Below, in pieces: positions 1 through 8,796 of a DNA stretch of 64,000 nt; the stretch's first letter is position 1, and every line of letters begins with the position of its first letter. The translations under genes were made by a program, and so were the position numbers. A model generated the notes under the pieces. It had not been told where the DNA came from. It did no database searches and was given only the letters and a program-made list of their open reading frames with translations. The stretch covers positions 248,001 through 312,000 of the forward strand of contig NZ_JAHXYR010000005.1 of the NCBI RefSeq assembly GCF_019969845.1. The letters are read 5' to 3'. This DNA comes from Sphingobacterium sp. GVS05A (GTDB lineage Bacteria > Bacteroidota > Bacteroidia > Sphingobacteriales > Sphingobacteriaceae).

Positions 1-431
1 CCGAAGATACGGGAGGCTGGTCCTCTGATAATTTCGATACGCTCAATAGATTCCACAGGTACGGGTAGGTTCATATTGTGGTGCGCAGTCTGTGGATCTG
101 TAATTTTAACCCCATTTAATAGGATCGCAGTTTGTTCAAATGAGCCACCATCTATACTTACATCAGCCTGTGAACCAAATGGTCCTCTTTGACGTACATC
201 AACACCGGGTATATTAGTTAGCAGTTCGTTTATCGAACGATTGGGGAGTCGTTGGATGTCTTCTTGTGTCAATATCTGTATGTTTTTGTTTTGCTTTGAA
301 AAGGGGATCTGGAGTCTGTTCTGATTAATAATGACTTCATTCAATGCTGTCGTGTCCCTCATTTGTGCATGGGTAGCACCTACAGTCAAGACGATGGCGA
401 GCTTTGTTAACGCTATTTTTTTATTCAACAT
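1..431 (-). CDS. TonB-dependent outer-membrane receptor, N-terminal part (cut by window edge)
   Basis: Reading the minus strand from the ATG at 431 gives an open frame to the window edge (about 143 residues). It begins with a signal peptide (MLNKKIALTKLAIVLTVGATHAQ) and goes straight into a TonB plug domain: QNIQ-type start, RSINELLTNIPGVDVRQRGPFG, VSIDGGSFEQTAILLNGVKI, ESIERIEIIRGPAS. There is no carboxypeptidase-like N-terminal domain, unlike the two other receptors in the window. Plugs of this type occur in BtuB and iron-complex receptors, but the substrate cannot be read from the N-terminus. The upstream 227 bp carry three TAGTCCG repeats and no recognisable cobalamin riboswitch. The call as a TonB receptor is firm; the ligand is unknown. 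Confidence 0.9.
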   Translation of the reverse strand, partial: MLNKKIALTKLAIVLTVGATHAQMRDTTALNEVIINQNRLQIPFSKQNKNIQILTQEDIQRLPNRSINELLTNIPGVDVRQRGPFGSQADVSIDGGSFEQTAILLNGVKITDPQTAHHNMNLPVPVESIERIEIIRGPASRIF

Positions 432-467
432 GATTTCTTTTAATTATCCTATTTAATCATAAACTGG

Positions 468-640
468 TAGTCCGTAAAGGGATTCGATATATCCTTGTTA
501 CCTGTTTTTGATTTGCGCCGTTATCGTATTTTACGTTTTTGCAAAATCACTATAGGGCAGTTCATAGGTTTTATGCCGCAAAACTAGTTCAGTTGATTAA
601 GAAGTAAATAGTCCGGTACTAATATTGTGTGTAGTCCGGT
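468..640. repeat. Three short TAGTCCG direct repeats in the receptor upstream region
   Basis: TAGTCCG occurs at 468-474, and the longer TAGTCCGGT at 609-617 and 632-640. The last two are 23 bp apart, about two helical turns. They lie between the phospholipase-like gene and the TonB receptor start. They could be operator sites for the receptor; no regulator is visible nearby and chance is not excluded. Confidence 0.3.
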
Positions 641-658
641 CGGTTATCTGCGGTCTGC

Positions 659-1612
659 TTACATCCATTCCTCGCGGCCGATAGGCTTTTTACCGTTTGT
701 AGTGATGCTATCCATTTTATTTTCAATTTTTATTTTGGAGGTGCTAGAAAGGTCGGGTTGACCAGACTCAAGCCAGGCCGAGTACCAGTAGGAGGCTACC
801 CGAAGAATTGTTTTACGCATTCTCCGTTCCACCATTCCGTTCAATGCATGATGATAGGCTTTAGCATAATTATCAGAATAAGTCCATAACAATTGATTGT
901 TTCGTTCGATAAATGAGTTTTTTTGAGAAGCTTTAAACTGTTTGTTGAGAAGCGATTCAATACTGAGTACAGAATCGACGAGCTGATTGCTTTCACGAAC
1001 AATATTCCAGGCTTCGCTTAAAGGATCCACGATATAAATGGCTTTTCCAACAAGTAGGTTATAGTTGCCGGCGAACATTTCGGGTAGTCGGCTCTCCCAA
1101 AAGGCATGGATGCCGATCTGACCTGTTAATTGGCCATTATAATTTTTGGTCGTATGTAAGGGGACATGGGCATCGGCGATATAATGGCCTAAATCTGCTG
1201 AATGTTTGACGATTTTATTATAATCCTTGGATTGAAAGGCTTTAACAAGCTTTATATAGGTAAAGTTAATTTGCCAGGGGATAATACCGTTTTTAAGTAG
1301 TTGTCGTTCCTGGAATTTATCCTTTGCTTGTGACCAATGTATGGGTATTGAGTCGATCTGCCTATCTTCACTGTAATCTTCAATGTCAATAAAATGCCGT
1401 GGCCCCTCAGTACTGTCAATAAAACAACGCTTATCTGGATCTACGGCTTTCTCCGTAATAAGGTCAATATTGGTCTTGTAAAATTTGGCCAATTTTGCGG
1501 GGAGTGCAAAGACTGCGTAATGGTTGATTTTTTTATGTGCAAAAAATCCCCATGAGTTAAATGTAAACAGTGCAACAATGGAAAGTGTCCAAAGGAGAGG
1601 AGACTTTGTCAT
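659..1612 (-). CDS. Exported zinc-dependent phospholipase C / S1-P1 nuclease superfamily protein
   Basis: The 317-residue protein has an N-terminal hydrophobic signal segment, after which the mature chain would begin with Trp21 (WGFFAH). In this superfamily the N-terminal Trp and the following His (here His26) ligate zinc. Further expected ligands are visible: Asp58/Asp60, His73, His143, Asp147, His153 (spacing GHYIADAHVPLH) and His169 with Glu173 (HAFWE). The final Glu in place of the Asp of S1/P1 nucleases resembles zinc-dependent phospholipase C. A role in hydrolysing phospholipid or nucleic acid in the periplasm or outside the cell follows from the family; the exact substrate is not determined. 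It lies upstream of, and in the same direction as, the TonB receptor but 227 bp away, so co-transcription is uncertain. Confidence 0.75.
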   Translation of the reverse strand: MTKSPLLWTLSIVALFTFNSWGFFAHKKINHYAVFALPAKLAKFYKTNIDLITEKAVDPDKRCFIDSTEGPRHFIDIEDYSEDRQIDSIPIHWSQAKDKFQERQLLKNGIIPWQINFTYIKLVKAFQSKDYNKIVKHSADLGHYIADAHVPLHTTKNYNGQLTGQIGIHAFWESRLPEMFAGNYNLLVGKAIYIVDPLSEAWNIVRESNQLVDSVLSIESLLNKQFKASQKNSFIERNNQLLWTYSDNYAKAYHHALNGMVERRMRKTILRVASYWYSAWLESGQPDLSSTSKIKIENKMDSITTNGKKPIGREEWM

Positions 1613-1786
1613 AGTAAATTGGTTATTAAATAATTGTTAATACTAAATATACGTAAAAAAGAAGAAAAATAGTGTTAACTCTATAGATTCATTGTATTAA
1701 TTTATCTTTTCTTAATATAACTAAACAATAAAATAATATTGATAGTCGTTAAAATTCATTAATTTGCCAACACAAATACAGTCGTT

Positions 1787-2773
1787 ATGAAGATATTGTA
1801 CGCCGTACAAGGGACTGGCAATGGACACCTTAGTCGTGCCATGGACATTGTTCCCTGTTTGAAAGCTTTGGGAGAAGTGGATGTTTTGGTCAGTGGAATC
1901 CAGGCAGATCTCTCCTTACCTTTTGAAGTAAAGTATCGTTTTCATGGTTTAAGCTTTATTTTCGGAAAATCGGGAGGCGTTGACTTATGGAAAACTTTTA
2001 TGAGTTCAACCATTCGTAAATTTACCAACGAGATCAAAAGTCTGCCAATCGAAGGTTATGATTTGGTTATCAATGATTTTGAGCCTATTTCAGCATGGGC
2101 CTGTCACTCTAAGGATCTGGAATGCATTGGACTAAGCCATCAGATTGGGGCTCTGGATCCTGCAAGTCCTAAACCGGAAGAAAGTGATATGTTGGGGAAG
2201 TTTATTATGAAAAATTATGCTCCCGCGACACATTCATATGGCTTCCATTTTAAAAGATATGCCAAGAATATTTTCCCACCAGTTATCCGTAATGCTGTCC
2301 GTGATCTTACTGTTACTGACCAAGGACATTACACCGTTTATTTGCCCGCTTATGATGATGCGCATCTGTTGAAACACTTGATGAAATTTCCGGACGTGAA
2401 ATGGGATGTATTCAGCAAGCACAATTCCCGACCCTTTGAGATGAAGAATGTGACCATAAAACCGATCAATAATCAAGCTTTTATTGAAAGTATGGCTTCT
2501 TCTTCCGGAGTTTTATGCGGTGCAGGTTTTGAAACCCCGGCAGAAGCGTTATATTTGAAAAAGAAACTATTGGTCGTCCCGATGAAAAATCAGTATGAGC
2601 AGCACCTAAATGCAGCATCATTGGAAGAAATGGGGGTACCAGTGATTTCCAGTTTAAAACAGAAAAATATGCTGGCTATTGAGGCTTGGCTCAACAGTAA
2701 ATCAAGGGTTGAAGTTGATTACCCTAATATAACACAGGAAATTATTGAAGAAATTGTGCAAAAGCACCGTTAA
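1787..2773 (+). CDS. Glycosyltransferase-like protein (GT-B fold, MJ1255/VC2487 family)
   Basis: The 328-residue protein starts MKILYAVQGTGNGHLSRAMDI, the N-terminal glycine/histidine loop of GT-B enzymes. A C-terminal nucleotide-sugar-type region follows (SSSGVLCGAGFETPAEALYLKKKLLVVP, then EQHLNAASLEEMGVPV), as in MurG/GT28-like C-terminal domains. There is no signal peptide or membrane helix, so it should act in the cytoplasm. Donor and acceptor cannot be predicted. It is the first gene of a plus-strand group: the FKBP gene begins 7 bp after its stop. The upstream region is AT-rich and shared with the divergent phospholipase-like gene. Confidence 0.75.
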   Translation: MKILYAVQGTGNGHLSRAMDIVPCLKALGEVDVLVSGIQADLSLPFEVKYRFHGLSFIFGKSGGVDLWKTFMSSTIRKFTNEIKSLPIEGYDLVINDFEPISAWACHSKDLECIGLSHQIGALDPASPKPEESDMLGKFIMKNYAPATHSYGFHFKRYAKNIFPPVIRNAVRDLTVTDQGHYTVYLPAYDDAHLLKHLMKFPDVKWDVFSKHNSRPFEMKNVTIKPINNQAFIESMASSSGVLCGAGFETPAEALYLKKKLLVVPMKNQYEQHLNAASLEEMGVPVISSLKQKNMLAIEAWLNSKSRVEVDYPNITQEIIEEIVQKHR

Positions 2774-2780
2774 ATAAAAC

Positions 2781-3515
2781 ATGAAGTACATCGCATTAGC
2801 CCTATTGTCTCTGACGACCGTAACTGGATTTGCTCAGCAGAAAAAAAAGACCAGTTCGGTCAAGAAAAAAACAGTGACAACAAAAACAAACTCAGCAAAT
2901 CTGTTGGTAACCAAAGCGGATTCTGTATCCTATGCATTCGGTATGGATATTGGAAAGTCATTAAAATCTACTGAAGTAGAATATTTAAAAGCTGATGTTA
3001 TCGCAAAAGCGATTGCTGCCACCTTGAAAAATGAGAAAACCCTATTGGAAGATGGACAAACAAGAGAAGTCATCCAAAAAGCCATTATGGATATACGCGC
3101 TGAAAAAGAAGCCGTAAGTCGTGCCCAAGAAGATAAATTCTTCGCTGAAAATGCGAAAATAGCAGGAATGAAAACAACGGCTGAGGGTATTCAATATCTT
3201 GTTTTGACCCAGGCAGAAGGGGCGAAGCCTACTGTGAATGATGAAGTTACTGTGCATTATAAAGGAACCTTATTGAACGGTAAACAATTTGATAGTTCGT
3301 ATGATCGCAATGAACCATTAAAACTATCGCTGGGACAAGTGATCAAAGGATGGCAGATCGGTATTCCATTAATGTCTAAGGGGGCTAAATATAAGTTTTT
3401 TATACCAAGCAGACTGGCCTATGGGGGGCAGGCAAAAGGCAATGATATTCCTGCGAATAGCACGCTGGTGTTTGAAGTGGAATTGCTCGATTTTAATACG
3501 AATGGAACAACGTAG
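2781..3515 (+). CDS. FKBP-type peptidyl-prolyl cis-trans isomerase, exported
   Basis: The 244-residue protein has a signal peptide (MKYIALALLSLTTVTGFAQQ) and a lysine/threonine-rich linker. An FKBP N-terminal dimerisation-like domain follows (about 45-130, with SVSYAFGMDIGKSLK), then a C-terminal FKBP domain (about 150-240) carrying the hallmarks VTVHYKGTLLNGKQFDSSYDR, GWQIGIPLMSKGAKYKFFIPSRLAYG and LVFEVELLDF. It should speed proline isomerisation during folding in the periplasm (Mip/FkpA type). Its end overlaps the start of the next gene by 14 bp, so translation of the two is probably coupled. Confidence 0.93.
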   Translation: MKYIALALLSLTTVTGFAQQKKKTSSVKKKTVTTKTNSANLLVTKADSVSYAFGMDIGKSLKSTEVEYLKADVIAKAIAATLKNEKTLLEDGQTREVIQKAIMDIRAEKEAVSRAQEDKFFAENAKIAGMKTTAEGIQYLVLTQAEGAKPTVNDEVTVHYKGTLLNGKQFDSSYDRNEPLKLSLGQVIKGWQIGIPLMSKGAKYKFFIPSRLAYGGQAKGNDIPANSTLVFEVELLDFNTNGTT

Positions 3516-4407
3516 ATTAGGTGAAAGTGGTCTAACGGTTTCGGAAATTGGTTTGGGTTGTATGTCCTTGAAAAGCAATCAACCCAAACAATCCAAAGAT
3601 ATTATCCAAAAAGCATTCGATAAGGGAATTACCTTTTTTGATACCGCTGATCTCTATGACAAAGGTCAAAATGAGACCGTTGTTGGTGAGAGTGTACAGG
3701 CTTTTCGCAAGCAAATTGTTTTGGCCAGTAAAGTCGGTAATCTTTGGCGGGCTGACGGTTCGGGCTGGGATTGGAAAGCGTCGAAAGATTATATCATTAG
3801 AACTATTGAAGGATCGCTATCACGATTGAAAACAGATTATATTGATCTTTATCAATTACATGGTGGTACAATTGATGATCCGATCGACGAAATCATTGAA
3901 GCTTTTGAATTGCTGAAGAAACAAGGAAAGATCCGTGCTTATGGGCTGTCGTCTATTCGTCCAAATGTCATTAAGGCATTTCTGTCAAAATCTTCTATTT
4001 CGTCAGTGATGATGCAATATAGTATTTTGGATAGGAGACCAGAGGAGGAAATCGATGCATTATTGGCTAATAATGGTACCAGTATCCTGGCGCGAGGAGC
4101 TTTAGGAAAAGGACTCTTGATGAATAAGCCTGTGGAACCTTATCTTCAATATAGTTCTGGAGAGGTCACGCATATACTTCGCAATCTGGATAATATGGCA
4201 AAAAATTCAAGAGAAGATAGGGCGACTGAAGCGCTATCCTATGTGCTATCCAATCCCGCGGTAGCAACAGCTGTAGTAGGTGTGAGCACTAAATTGCAGT
4301 TGGATGAATTGCTATCGACAACACAACGGATTAAGCAATTGGATAAATTAGACAAGAAGAAATTACTGGACGGCGTCCGGTCTTTGTATTACACCGAACA
4401 CCGGTAA
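3502..4407 (+). CDS. Aldo/keto reductase
   Basis: The likely start is the ATG at 3502 (MEQRRLGESGLTVSEIGLGCM), where the homologous region of the family begins; a longer upstream frame exists inside the FKBP gene but lacks family similarity. The 301-residue protein shows the tetrad context: Asp and Tyr in FFDTADLYDKGQNE, Lys in LASKVGN and His in YQLHGG, followed by the NADPH-binding C-terminal region. It should reduce carbonyl compounds with NADPH; the substrate is unknown. It overlaps the FKBP gene by 14 bp and converges with kdsB, whose stop lies 4 bp away with no room for a terminator. Confidence 0.9.
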   Translation: MEQRRLGESGLTVSEIGLGCMSLKSNQPKQSKDIIQKAFDKGITFFDTADLYDKGQNETVVGESVQAFRKQIVLASKVGNLWRADGSGWDWKASKDYIIRTIEGSLSRLKTDYIDLYQLHGGTIDDPIDEIIEAFELLKKQGKIRAYGLSSIRPNVIKAFLSKSSISSVMMQYSILDRRPEEEIDALLANNGTSILARGALGKGLLMNKPVEPYLQYSSGEVTHILRNLDNMAKNSREDRATEALSYVLSNPAVATAVVGVSTKLQLDELLSTTQRIKQLDKLDKKKLLDGVRSLYYTEHR

Positions 4408-4411
4408 GTAT

Positions 4412-5155
4412 CTATTTATTAAAAAATAGTTTTAAAATTTTATTGAGATCTTCTTTCGTATCGACCGCTACAGTTTCATGTGTGGTAACTGCCGTTTGGA
4501 TTGCGTAGCCATTTTCTATCCAACGTAATTGTTCGAGCGCTTCAGCTTCCTCAAGTATAGACACCGGCAATTGTGTCAAAGCTCTTAAAGTATCTACTTG
4601 ATAGGCATAAATACCAATATGTTTGTAGAATGTTTGTTTCTTAAGCCATTGTTCCTGATCAACTCCTCTTAAAAAAGGAATCGTTTGCCTGCTGAAATAA
4701 ATTGCTTCCCCAAATGTGTTTCGGACAACTTTTGGAATATTCTGATTGAATAATTCCTCTGGAGTCTCGATTTCTTTTACTAAGGTTGCAATTTTTGTTT
4801 GCGGATTTTCAAAACAAGTTGCCAAAAGATCTATTTGGTCAGGATTGATAAAAGGTTCGTCTCCTTGGATATTGATCACGACATCATATTCTCGATCATT
4901 GGCAATGACTTCGGCACAACGGTCTGTACCGGACTGATGTGTATCGGATGTCATGGCTACATTGCCGCCAAAGGAGAGCACTTCCGTTGCTATACGTTGG
5001 TCATCGGTGGCGACAATTACTTCGGTCAATTTTTTTGATTTCTTTACTTGCTCGTATACCCGTCGGATCATGGTCTGGCCTTCAATATCAACCAAAGGTT
5101 TGCCCGGAAATCTGCTTGAAGCATATCGAGCAGGAATAATGCCTAAAAATTTCAT
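4412..5155 (-). CDS. kdsB: 3-deoxy-manno-octulosonate cytidylyltransferase
   Basis: The 247-residue protein opens with IPARYASSRFPGKPLVDI, the nucleotide-binding signature of CMP-Kdo synthetase. Further KdsB motifs are VATDD, SGTDRCAEVI, VINIQGDEPFI and the LEQLRWIENGY region. It activates Kdo with CTP for addition to lipid A in the cytoplasm, so the organism should make Kdo-containing lipopolysaccharide. The length matches the family. It is the last of a run of minus-strand housekeeping genes but is separated from the kinase gene upstream by a terminator. Confidence 0.96.
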   Translation of the reverse strand: MKFLGIIPARYASSRFPGKPLVDIEGQTMIRRVYEQVKKSKKLTEVIVATDDQRIATEVLSFGGNVAMTSDTHQSGTDRCAEVIANDREYDVVINIQGDEPFINPDQIDLLATCFENPQTKIATLVKEIETPEELFNQNIPKVVRNTFGEAIYFSRQTIPFLRGVDQEQWLKKQTFYKHIGIYAYQVDTLRALTQLPVSILEEAEALEQLRWIENGYAIQTAVTTHETVAVDTKEDLNKILKLFFNK

Positions 5156-5181
5156 GATACTTTGTGAATTTCTATTTAATA

Positions 5182-5215
5182 AAAAGCCTGTAAAATTATC
5201 AATTTACAGGCTTTT
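5182..5215 (-). terminator. Intrinsic terminator after the deoxynucleoside kinase gene
   Basis: A perfect 13-bp stem (AAAAGCCTGTAAA, 8-nt loop, complementary arm) is followed on the minus strand by a U-run. It ends the trpS-kinase transcript before kdsB. Confidence 0.8.
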
Positions 5216-5234
5216 ATCTATCTGTTGTCTCTTG

Positions 5235-5852
5235 TTATTCAAATAATCCGAATAATTCGGCTTCTATCTTTTGTATGATTCCACCAAGATCCTCTGGATT
5301 AGTTGTGAAATCAAGATTATCTTTATCTAAGATCATTACTTTACCCTCCTTGTAATTGTTGATCCATTTGTCATATTTGTCATTTAATTTGGACAAATAA
5401 TCTAATCGGATGGCCGATTCATAATCACGGCCTCTTTTTTGGATATTGTTAACCAAAGTGGGAACGGAAGCTTTTAAGTAGATCAATAGATCGGGAGGTT
5501 TGATGTAGTGAATAATACTTTGGAATATGTTGCTATAGTTTTCAAAGTCACGGGCACTCATTAAACCCATATCATATAAGTTTTCGGCAAAGATATAGGC
5601 ATCTTCATAGATTGTACGATCCTGAATCATATTAATATCCGTCTCCTGAAGCTTTACAATATGCCTAAAACGGCTATTTAAGAAGAAGATCTGAAGGTTG
5701 AATGCCCAACGTTTCATGTCTGAATAAAAATCTTCTAGATAGGGATTATTGTCCACGGCCTCAAATTGAGGTTCAAATTTGAAATGACTCGCCAATAATT
5801 CCGTTAGCGTCGTTTTTCCAGCCCCTATATTTCCTACGATAGCAATATGCAT
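5235..5852 (-). CDS. Deoxynucleoside kinase (deoxyadenosine/deoxyguanosine kinase family)
   Basis: The 205-residue protein carries a P-loop GNIGAGKT at residues 7-14 and the DRT-type motif (QDRTIYEDAYIF, about 77-88), which in this family lies near the substrate and catalytic base. The region FEAVDNNPYLEDFY fits the acidic catalytic segment. It should phosphorylate deoxynucleosides with ATP in nucleotide salvage; sequence alone does not fix the base preference. The gene starts 15 bp after the trpS stop on the same strand, so the two are probably co-transcribed. Confidence 0.9.
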   Translation of the reverse strand: MHIAIVGNIGAGKTTLTELLASHFKFEPQFEAVDNNPYLEDFYSDMKRWAFNLQIFFLNSRFRHIVKLQETDINMIQDRTIYEDAYIFAENLYDMGLMSARDFENYSNIFQSIIHYIKPPDLLIYLKASVPTLVNNIQKRGRDYESAIRLDYLSKLNDKYDKWINNYKEGKVMILDKDNLDFTTNPEDLGGIIQKIEAELFGLFE

Positions 5853-5867
5853 ATTCTCTTTCCTTGT

Positions 5868-6866
5868 TTAATAAAATCTCTTGATACCAATAATCTCACG
5901 AACTTCTTTCAGTGTCTTGCGTGCAGACTCACTGGCTTTCTCGGCTCCCAATTTTGCAACTTTCGCAATATAATTGTCATCGTTCGATATATCTTCAATA
6001 CGAAGACGTACATCATTTGTAGCTAATACCATATCTTCTGCCAACTGCTTTTTGAAATCTCCATAACGGATCTCACATTTATTGTAAAGCTCGTCAAAGT
6101 GTTGTAATGTATCGGGTGTCGAAACCACCTTCATTAGATCGAATAGATTCTGGATCGCTTCGGGTTTAGGCTGGTTCATTTCAGTTGGACCTGAGTCAGA
6201 AACTGCGCGCATTACTTTTTTACGAATGGCGTCAGCAGAATCCGAAAGATAAATGCAATCAGCTTCACCATTGGATTTACCCATTTTACCTTGACCTGCC
6301 AACCCTGGTATTTTAACCAATTTGTCCGAGTAGGAGAAAGCAAAAGCTTCTTTAAAATAATCTACATTATATAGGCGATTAAAGCGATTACCAAATGTAC
6401 GTGTCATTTCCAGATGTTGCTCTTGGTCTTTTCCAACAGGAACTTTAGTTCCGTGGTGGATCAGAATGTCGCAAGCCATTAACACAGGGTAGGTGAGCAA
6501 GCCAGCGTTGACATTGTCGGGGTTGCTGCGCACTTTATCTTTAAATGCTGTCGCTCGCTCAAGTTCGCCTAAGTAAGCGTTCATGTTCATGTACAAGTAA
6601 AGCTCAGCAACTTCAGGGACGTCAGACTGCACGTAAATAGTTGATTTTTCGGGGTCTATACCCGCAGCCAGATATTCAACGATAACTTGACGTACAGTGC
6701 CCTGAAGACCATGTGGTGTAGGGTGTGTCGTCAAAGAATGCAGATCCGCAATAAAAAAAAAGCAATTATATTCATTTTGCATTTTCACAAAATTGCTCAA
6801 TGCGCCATAGTAATTTCCTAAATGTAATTTTCCGGTACTTCTGATACCACTAACAACTGTTTCCAT
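5868..6866 (-). CDS. trpS: Tryptophanyl-tRNA synthetase
   Basis: This 332-residue class I aminoacyl-tRNA synthetase has its HIGH-type motif as HLGN (residues 15-18, within GKLHLGNYYGAL) and its KMSKS-type motif as KMGKS (194-198). The family regions PVLMACDIL and VPVGKDQEQHLEMTR, which form the tryptophan and adenylate pocket, are present. It charges tRNA-Trp in the cytoplasm. The length is normal for bacterial TrpRS. It is followed 15 bp later by the deoxynucleoside kinase. Confidence 0.97.
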   Translation of the reverse strand: METVVSGIRSTGKLHLGNYYGALSNFVKMQNEYNCFFFIADLHSLTTHPTPHGLQGTVRQVIVEYLAAGIDPEKSTIYVQSDVPEVAELYLYMNMNAYLGELERATAFKDKVRSNPDNVNAGLLTYPVLMACDILIHHGTKVPVGKDQEQHLEMTRTFGNRFNRLYNVDYFKEAFAFSYSDKLVKIPGLAGQGKMGKSNGEADCIYLSDSADAIRKKVMRAVSDSGPTEMNQPKPEAIQNLFDLMKVVSTPDTLQHFDELYNKCEIRYGDFKKQLAEDMVLATNDVRLRIEDISNDDNYIAKVAKLGAEKASESARKTLKEVREIIGIKRFY

Positions 6867-6943
6867 ATTCCTGCGAATTTACGGATAAATTTGACAAAGT
6901 AGAATTAAATTCCGTGAGTCCCGTGCCTTTTAATGGATTGTCG

Positions 6944-7756
6944 TTATTTTTTTAGTTTTTTTGCTTCATTCCAATAAACATCCATTTCTTCAAGGCTCAT
7001 ATCCTGCAATTGTTGCTTGCTTTCCGCAGCCTTTTGCTCCAAATAGGTGAATCTGGTGATGAATTTCTTGTTGGTACGTTCCAGGGCATTTTCCGGATTG
7101 ATACCGATATGCCTTGCATAATTTATGAGCGAGAATAATAGGTCGCCAAATTCAGCCTCTGCTTTTTCACGGTCTATGGCTTCAGTGGTTTCGATATTGA
7201 ATTCTGTTTTAAATTCGGCAAGTTCTTCCTCAACTTTTTCCCACACCTGTCTTTTGTCTTCCCAGTCAAAACCAACACCTCTTACTTTATCTTGAATACG
7301 GTAGGCCTTGACAAGAGCCGGTAGTCCTTTTGGAACACCTGCAAGGACCGATTTATTGCCCTCCTGAAGCTTGATGGCTTCCCAGTTGGATTTCACTTGA
7401 TCTTCAGTGCTTGCGCTCGCATCTGCATAGATATGGGGATGGCGGGTAATTAACTTGTCACAGATTGCATTCAGGACATCAACAATATTAAAATGTCCTT
7501 CTTCTTCCGCAATACGGGCATAGAATAAGAGGTGCATCAGAACGTCACCAAGTTCCTTTTTTATTTCGGGATAATCCTGTTCCAGAATAGCGTCTGTAAG
7601 CTCGTATAACTCTTCAATCGTCAGGTGACGCAACGATTCCATGGTTTGTTTCTTGTCCCAGGGGCATTCAAGCCTTAAGGTATACAAAACATCGAGTAAA
7701 CGTTGGAATGCAAGTTGAGGGGTGTACTGATAAGCCGGAGCTGCTAGATTTGCCAT
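6944..7756 (-). CDS. mazG: Nucleoside triphosphate pyrophosphohydrolase MazG
   Basis: The 270-residue protein contains two MazG repeats. The first has ECPWDKKQTMESLRHLTIEELYELTDAI and ELGDVLMHLLFYARIAEE; the second has EKVEEELAEFKTEF and EAEFGDLLFSLINYARHIG. The EExxE/ExxD metal-binding residues are visible in both. It hydrolyses (d)NTPs to monophosphates and pyrophosphate, cleaning the nucleotide pool. Size and two-domain form match E. coli MazG. A TAnnTTTG box on the minus strand at 7779-7786 is a plausible promoter, and 77 bp separate it from trpS. Confidence 0.95.
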   Translation of the reverse strand: MANLAAPAYQYTPQLAFQRLLDVLYTLRLECPWDKKQTMESLRHLTIEELYELTDAILEQDYPEIKKELGDVLMHLLFYARIAEEEGHFNIVDVLNAICDKLITRHPHIYADASASTEDQVKSNWEAIKLQEGNKSVLAGVPKGLPALVKAYRIQDKVRGVGFDWEDKRQVWEKVEEELAEFKTEFNIETTEAIDREKAEAEFGDLLFSLINYARHIGINPENALERTNKKFITRFTYLEQKAAESKQQLQDMSLEEMDVYWNEAKKLKK

Positions 7757-7778
7757 ATGATATTGAGTTTTTGTCTTA

Positions 7779-7786
7779 CAAAAATA
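7779..7786 (-). promoter_or_regulatory. Candidate -7 promoter box of mazG
   Basis: The minus strand reads TATTTTTG, matching the Bacteroidota -7 consensus TAnnTTTG, about 23 bp before the mazG start. A clear -33 TTTG at the usual spacing was not seen, so support is partial. Confidence 0.35.
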
Positions 7787-7894
7787 GAAATATGATTTTG
7801 AATAAACTATTTGAAATTGAGGAAAACAAAAGGGGGGAAATGGTCGTTTTATAATAAAAATGGATTATTTAGATCAACTTAAGAAGAATTAGTT

Positions 7895-8194
7895 ATGGAA
7901 AGAATGCACGGGTACTCGTCAGCTAGTGTGGCATTGGAAAAGTTAAGCGGTTTGGGATATAAAATAGATTACAACATCGAATTTGATGATTTATTGGCCC
8001 ATGCAGAGCAGTTTAAGATTGATTACCTATTTCGTTATGAGGGAGCGTCAGATCCAGATGATGAGTCTACTGTATATGGAATAAGCCGAAATTCAGGAGA
8101 AAAAGGTGTTTTTGTAGCGGGAAATTTATCACTGATTGAAGGAAAGAAGCGGGATATTCTACTGCAGCTTGAACTAAAAGAAAGAGAACATTAG
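7895..8194 (+). CDS. Small conserved Bacteroidota protein (often mislabelled PRPP synthetase)
   Basis: The 99-residue protein has no signal or membrane segment. Its centre, YLFRYEGASDPDDESTVYGISRNSGEKGVFVAG, matches from memory the core of a family of about 100-residue Bacteroidota proteins that carry the name phosphoribosylpyrophosphate synthetase in databases. It is far too short for a PRPP synthetase and has no PRPP-binding loop, so that name is almost certainly inherited in error. The function is unknown. It lies 45 bp upstream of another small unknown gene on the same strand. Confidence 0.75.
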   Translation: MERMHGYSSASVALEKLSGLGYKIDYNIEFDDLLAHAEQFKIDYLFRYEGASDPDDESTVYGISRNSGEKGVFVAGNLSLIEGKKRDILLQLELKEREH

Positions 8195-8238
8195 CAATTA
8201 AGCTATCCTAAAATAGTAGCTATTAATATAATTAAGGT

Positions 8239-8763
8239 ATGGAAGGAAGTAGTTTTACTGAATCTGAAAGACTCAAAGAACTTAAGATATGGGCTTTGCG
8301 TCGCGATGGTAAACCTTTGGATGGAGGCTATACCGATCTAAATGGGGATCGTCTGTTGCAGGTATACCGCAATGAGGCGCTCAACTTAATGAAAGCAGGA
8401 TTTTACAATAAGGGTACAGGACTTTTTGAATCTTATGTCGAACGACATTATCCGCAGGAATTGGAAAAACTCATTGGTAAACTGGAAAGGAGTTACGATA
8501 GCCTTGAACGATTTAGTCCGAGGCTGGTCGAAGAAGGGTTTTATAATCTCATTTTGGGAGATCTGCCACTACATATGAAAGGAACAATAGTGGTGCTGCT
8601 CCGTGCGAAGGAATCAGAGTTTCCTTCTATTTACAACAATGATCAAGATGCGGATATGCGTAGTTCCCCAAATTGGTTGTTACAGCAGCCTTATAATGAT
8701 ATTTGGGTAGATATGCATCAGACTGCGTTGAATAATATCCACTATCCGGATCGGATACTCTAG
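8239..8763 (+). CDS. Hypothetical protein, 174 residues
   Basis: I do not recognise this family. The protein is soluble in appearance, rich in charged residues and aromatics, without signal peptide or membrane helix. Segments such as LLQVYRNEALNLMKAGFYNKG and the C-terminal PYNDIWVDMHQTALNNIHYPDRIL look like a folded, conserved domain, not a random frame. It follows the 99-residue gene by 45 bp and is closed by a strong terminator at 8797, suggesting a two-gene unit. Confidence 0.65.
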   Translation: MEGSSFTESERLKELKIWALRRDGKPLDGGYTDLNGDRLLQVYRNEALNLMKAGFYNKGTGLFESYVERHYPQELEKLIGKLERSYDSLERFSPRLVEEGFYNLILGDLPLHMKGTIVVLLRAKESEFPSIYNNDQDADMRSSPNWLLQQPYNDIWVDMHQTALNNIHYPDRIL

Positions 8764-8796
8764 TTTGGCAAAATTTTTGTTATTAACAAACACGAC

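Noticed and set aside
432..658. Cobalamin riboswitch upstream of the TonB receptor
   Set aside because: The minus strand lacks a B12-box-like GCCACTG and the expected long paired structure, so no riboswitch is supported.
7864..7886. Fourth copy of the heme-type operator (TTATTTAGAT)
   Set aside because: Only the left half matches; the right half AACTTAAGAAG does not continue the palindrome, and the following gene is unrelated to iron.
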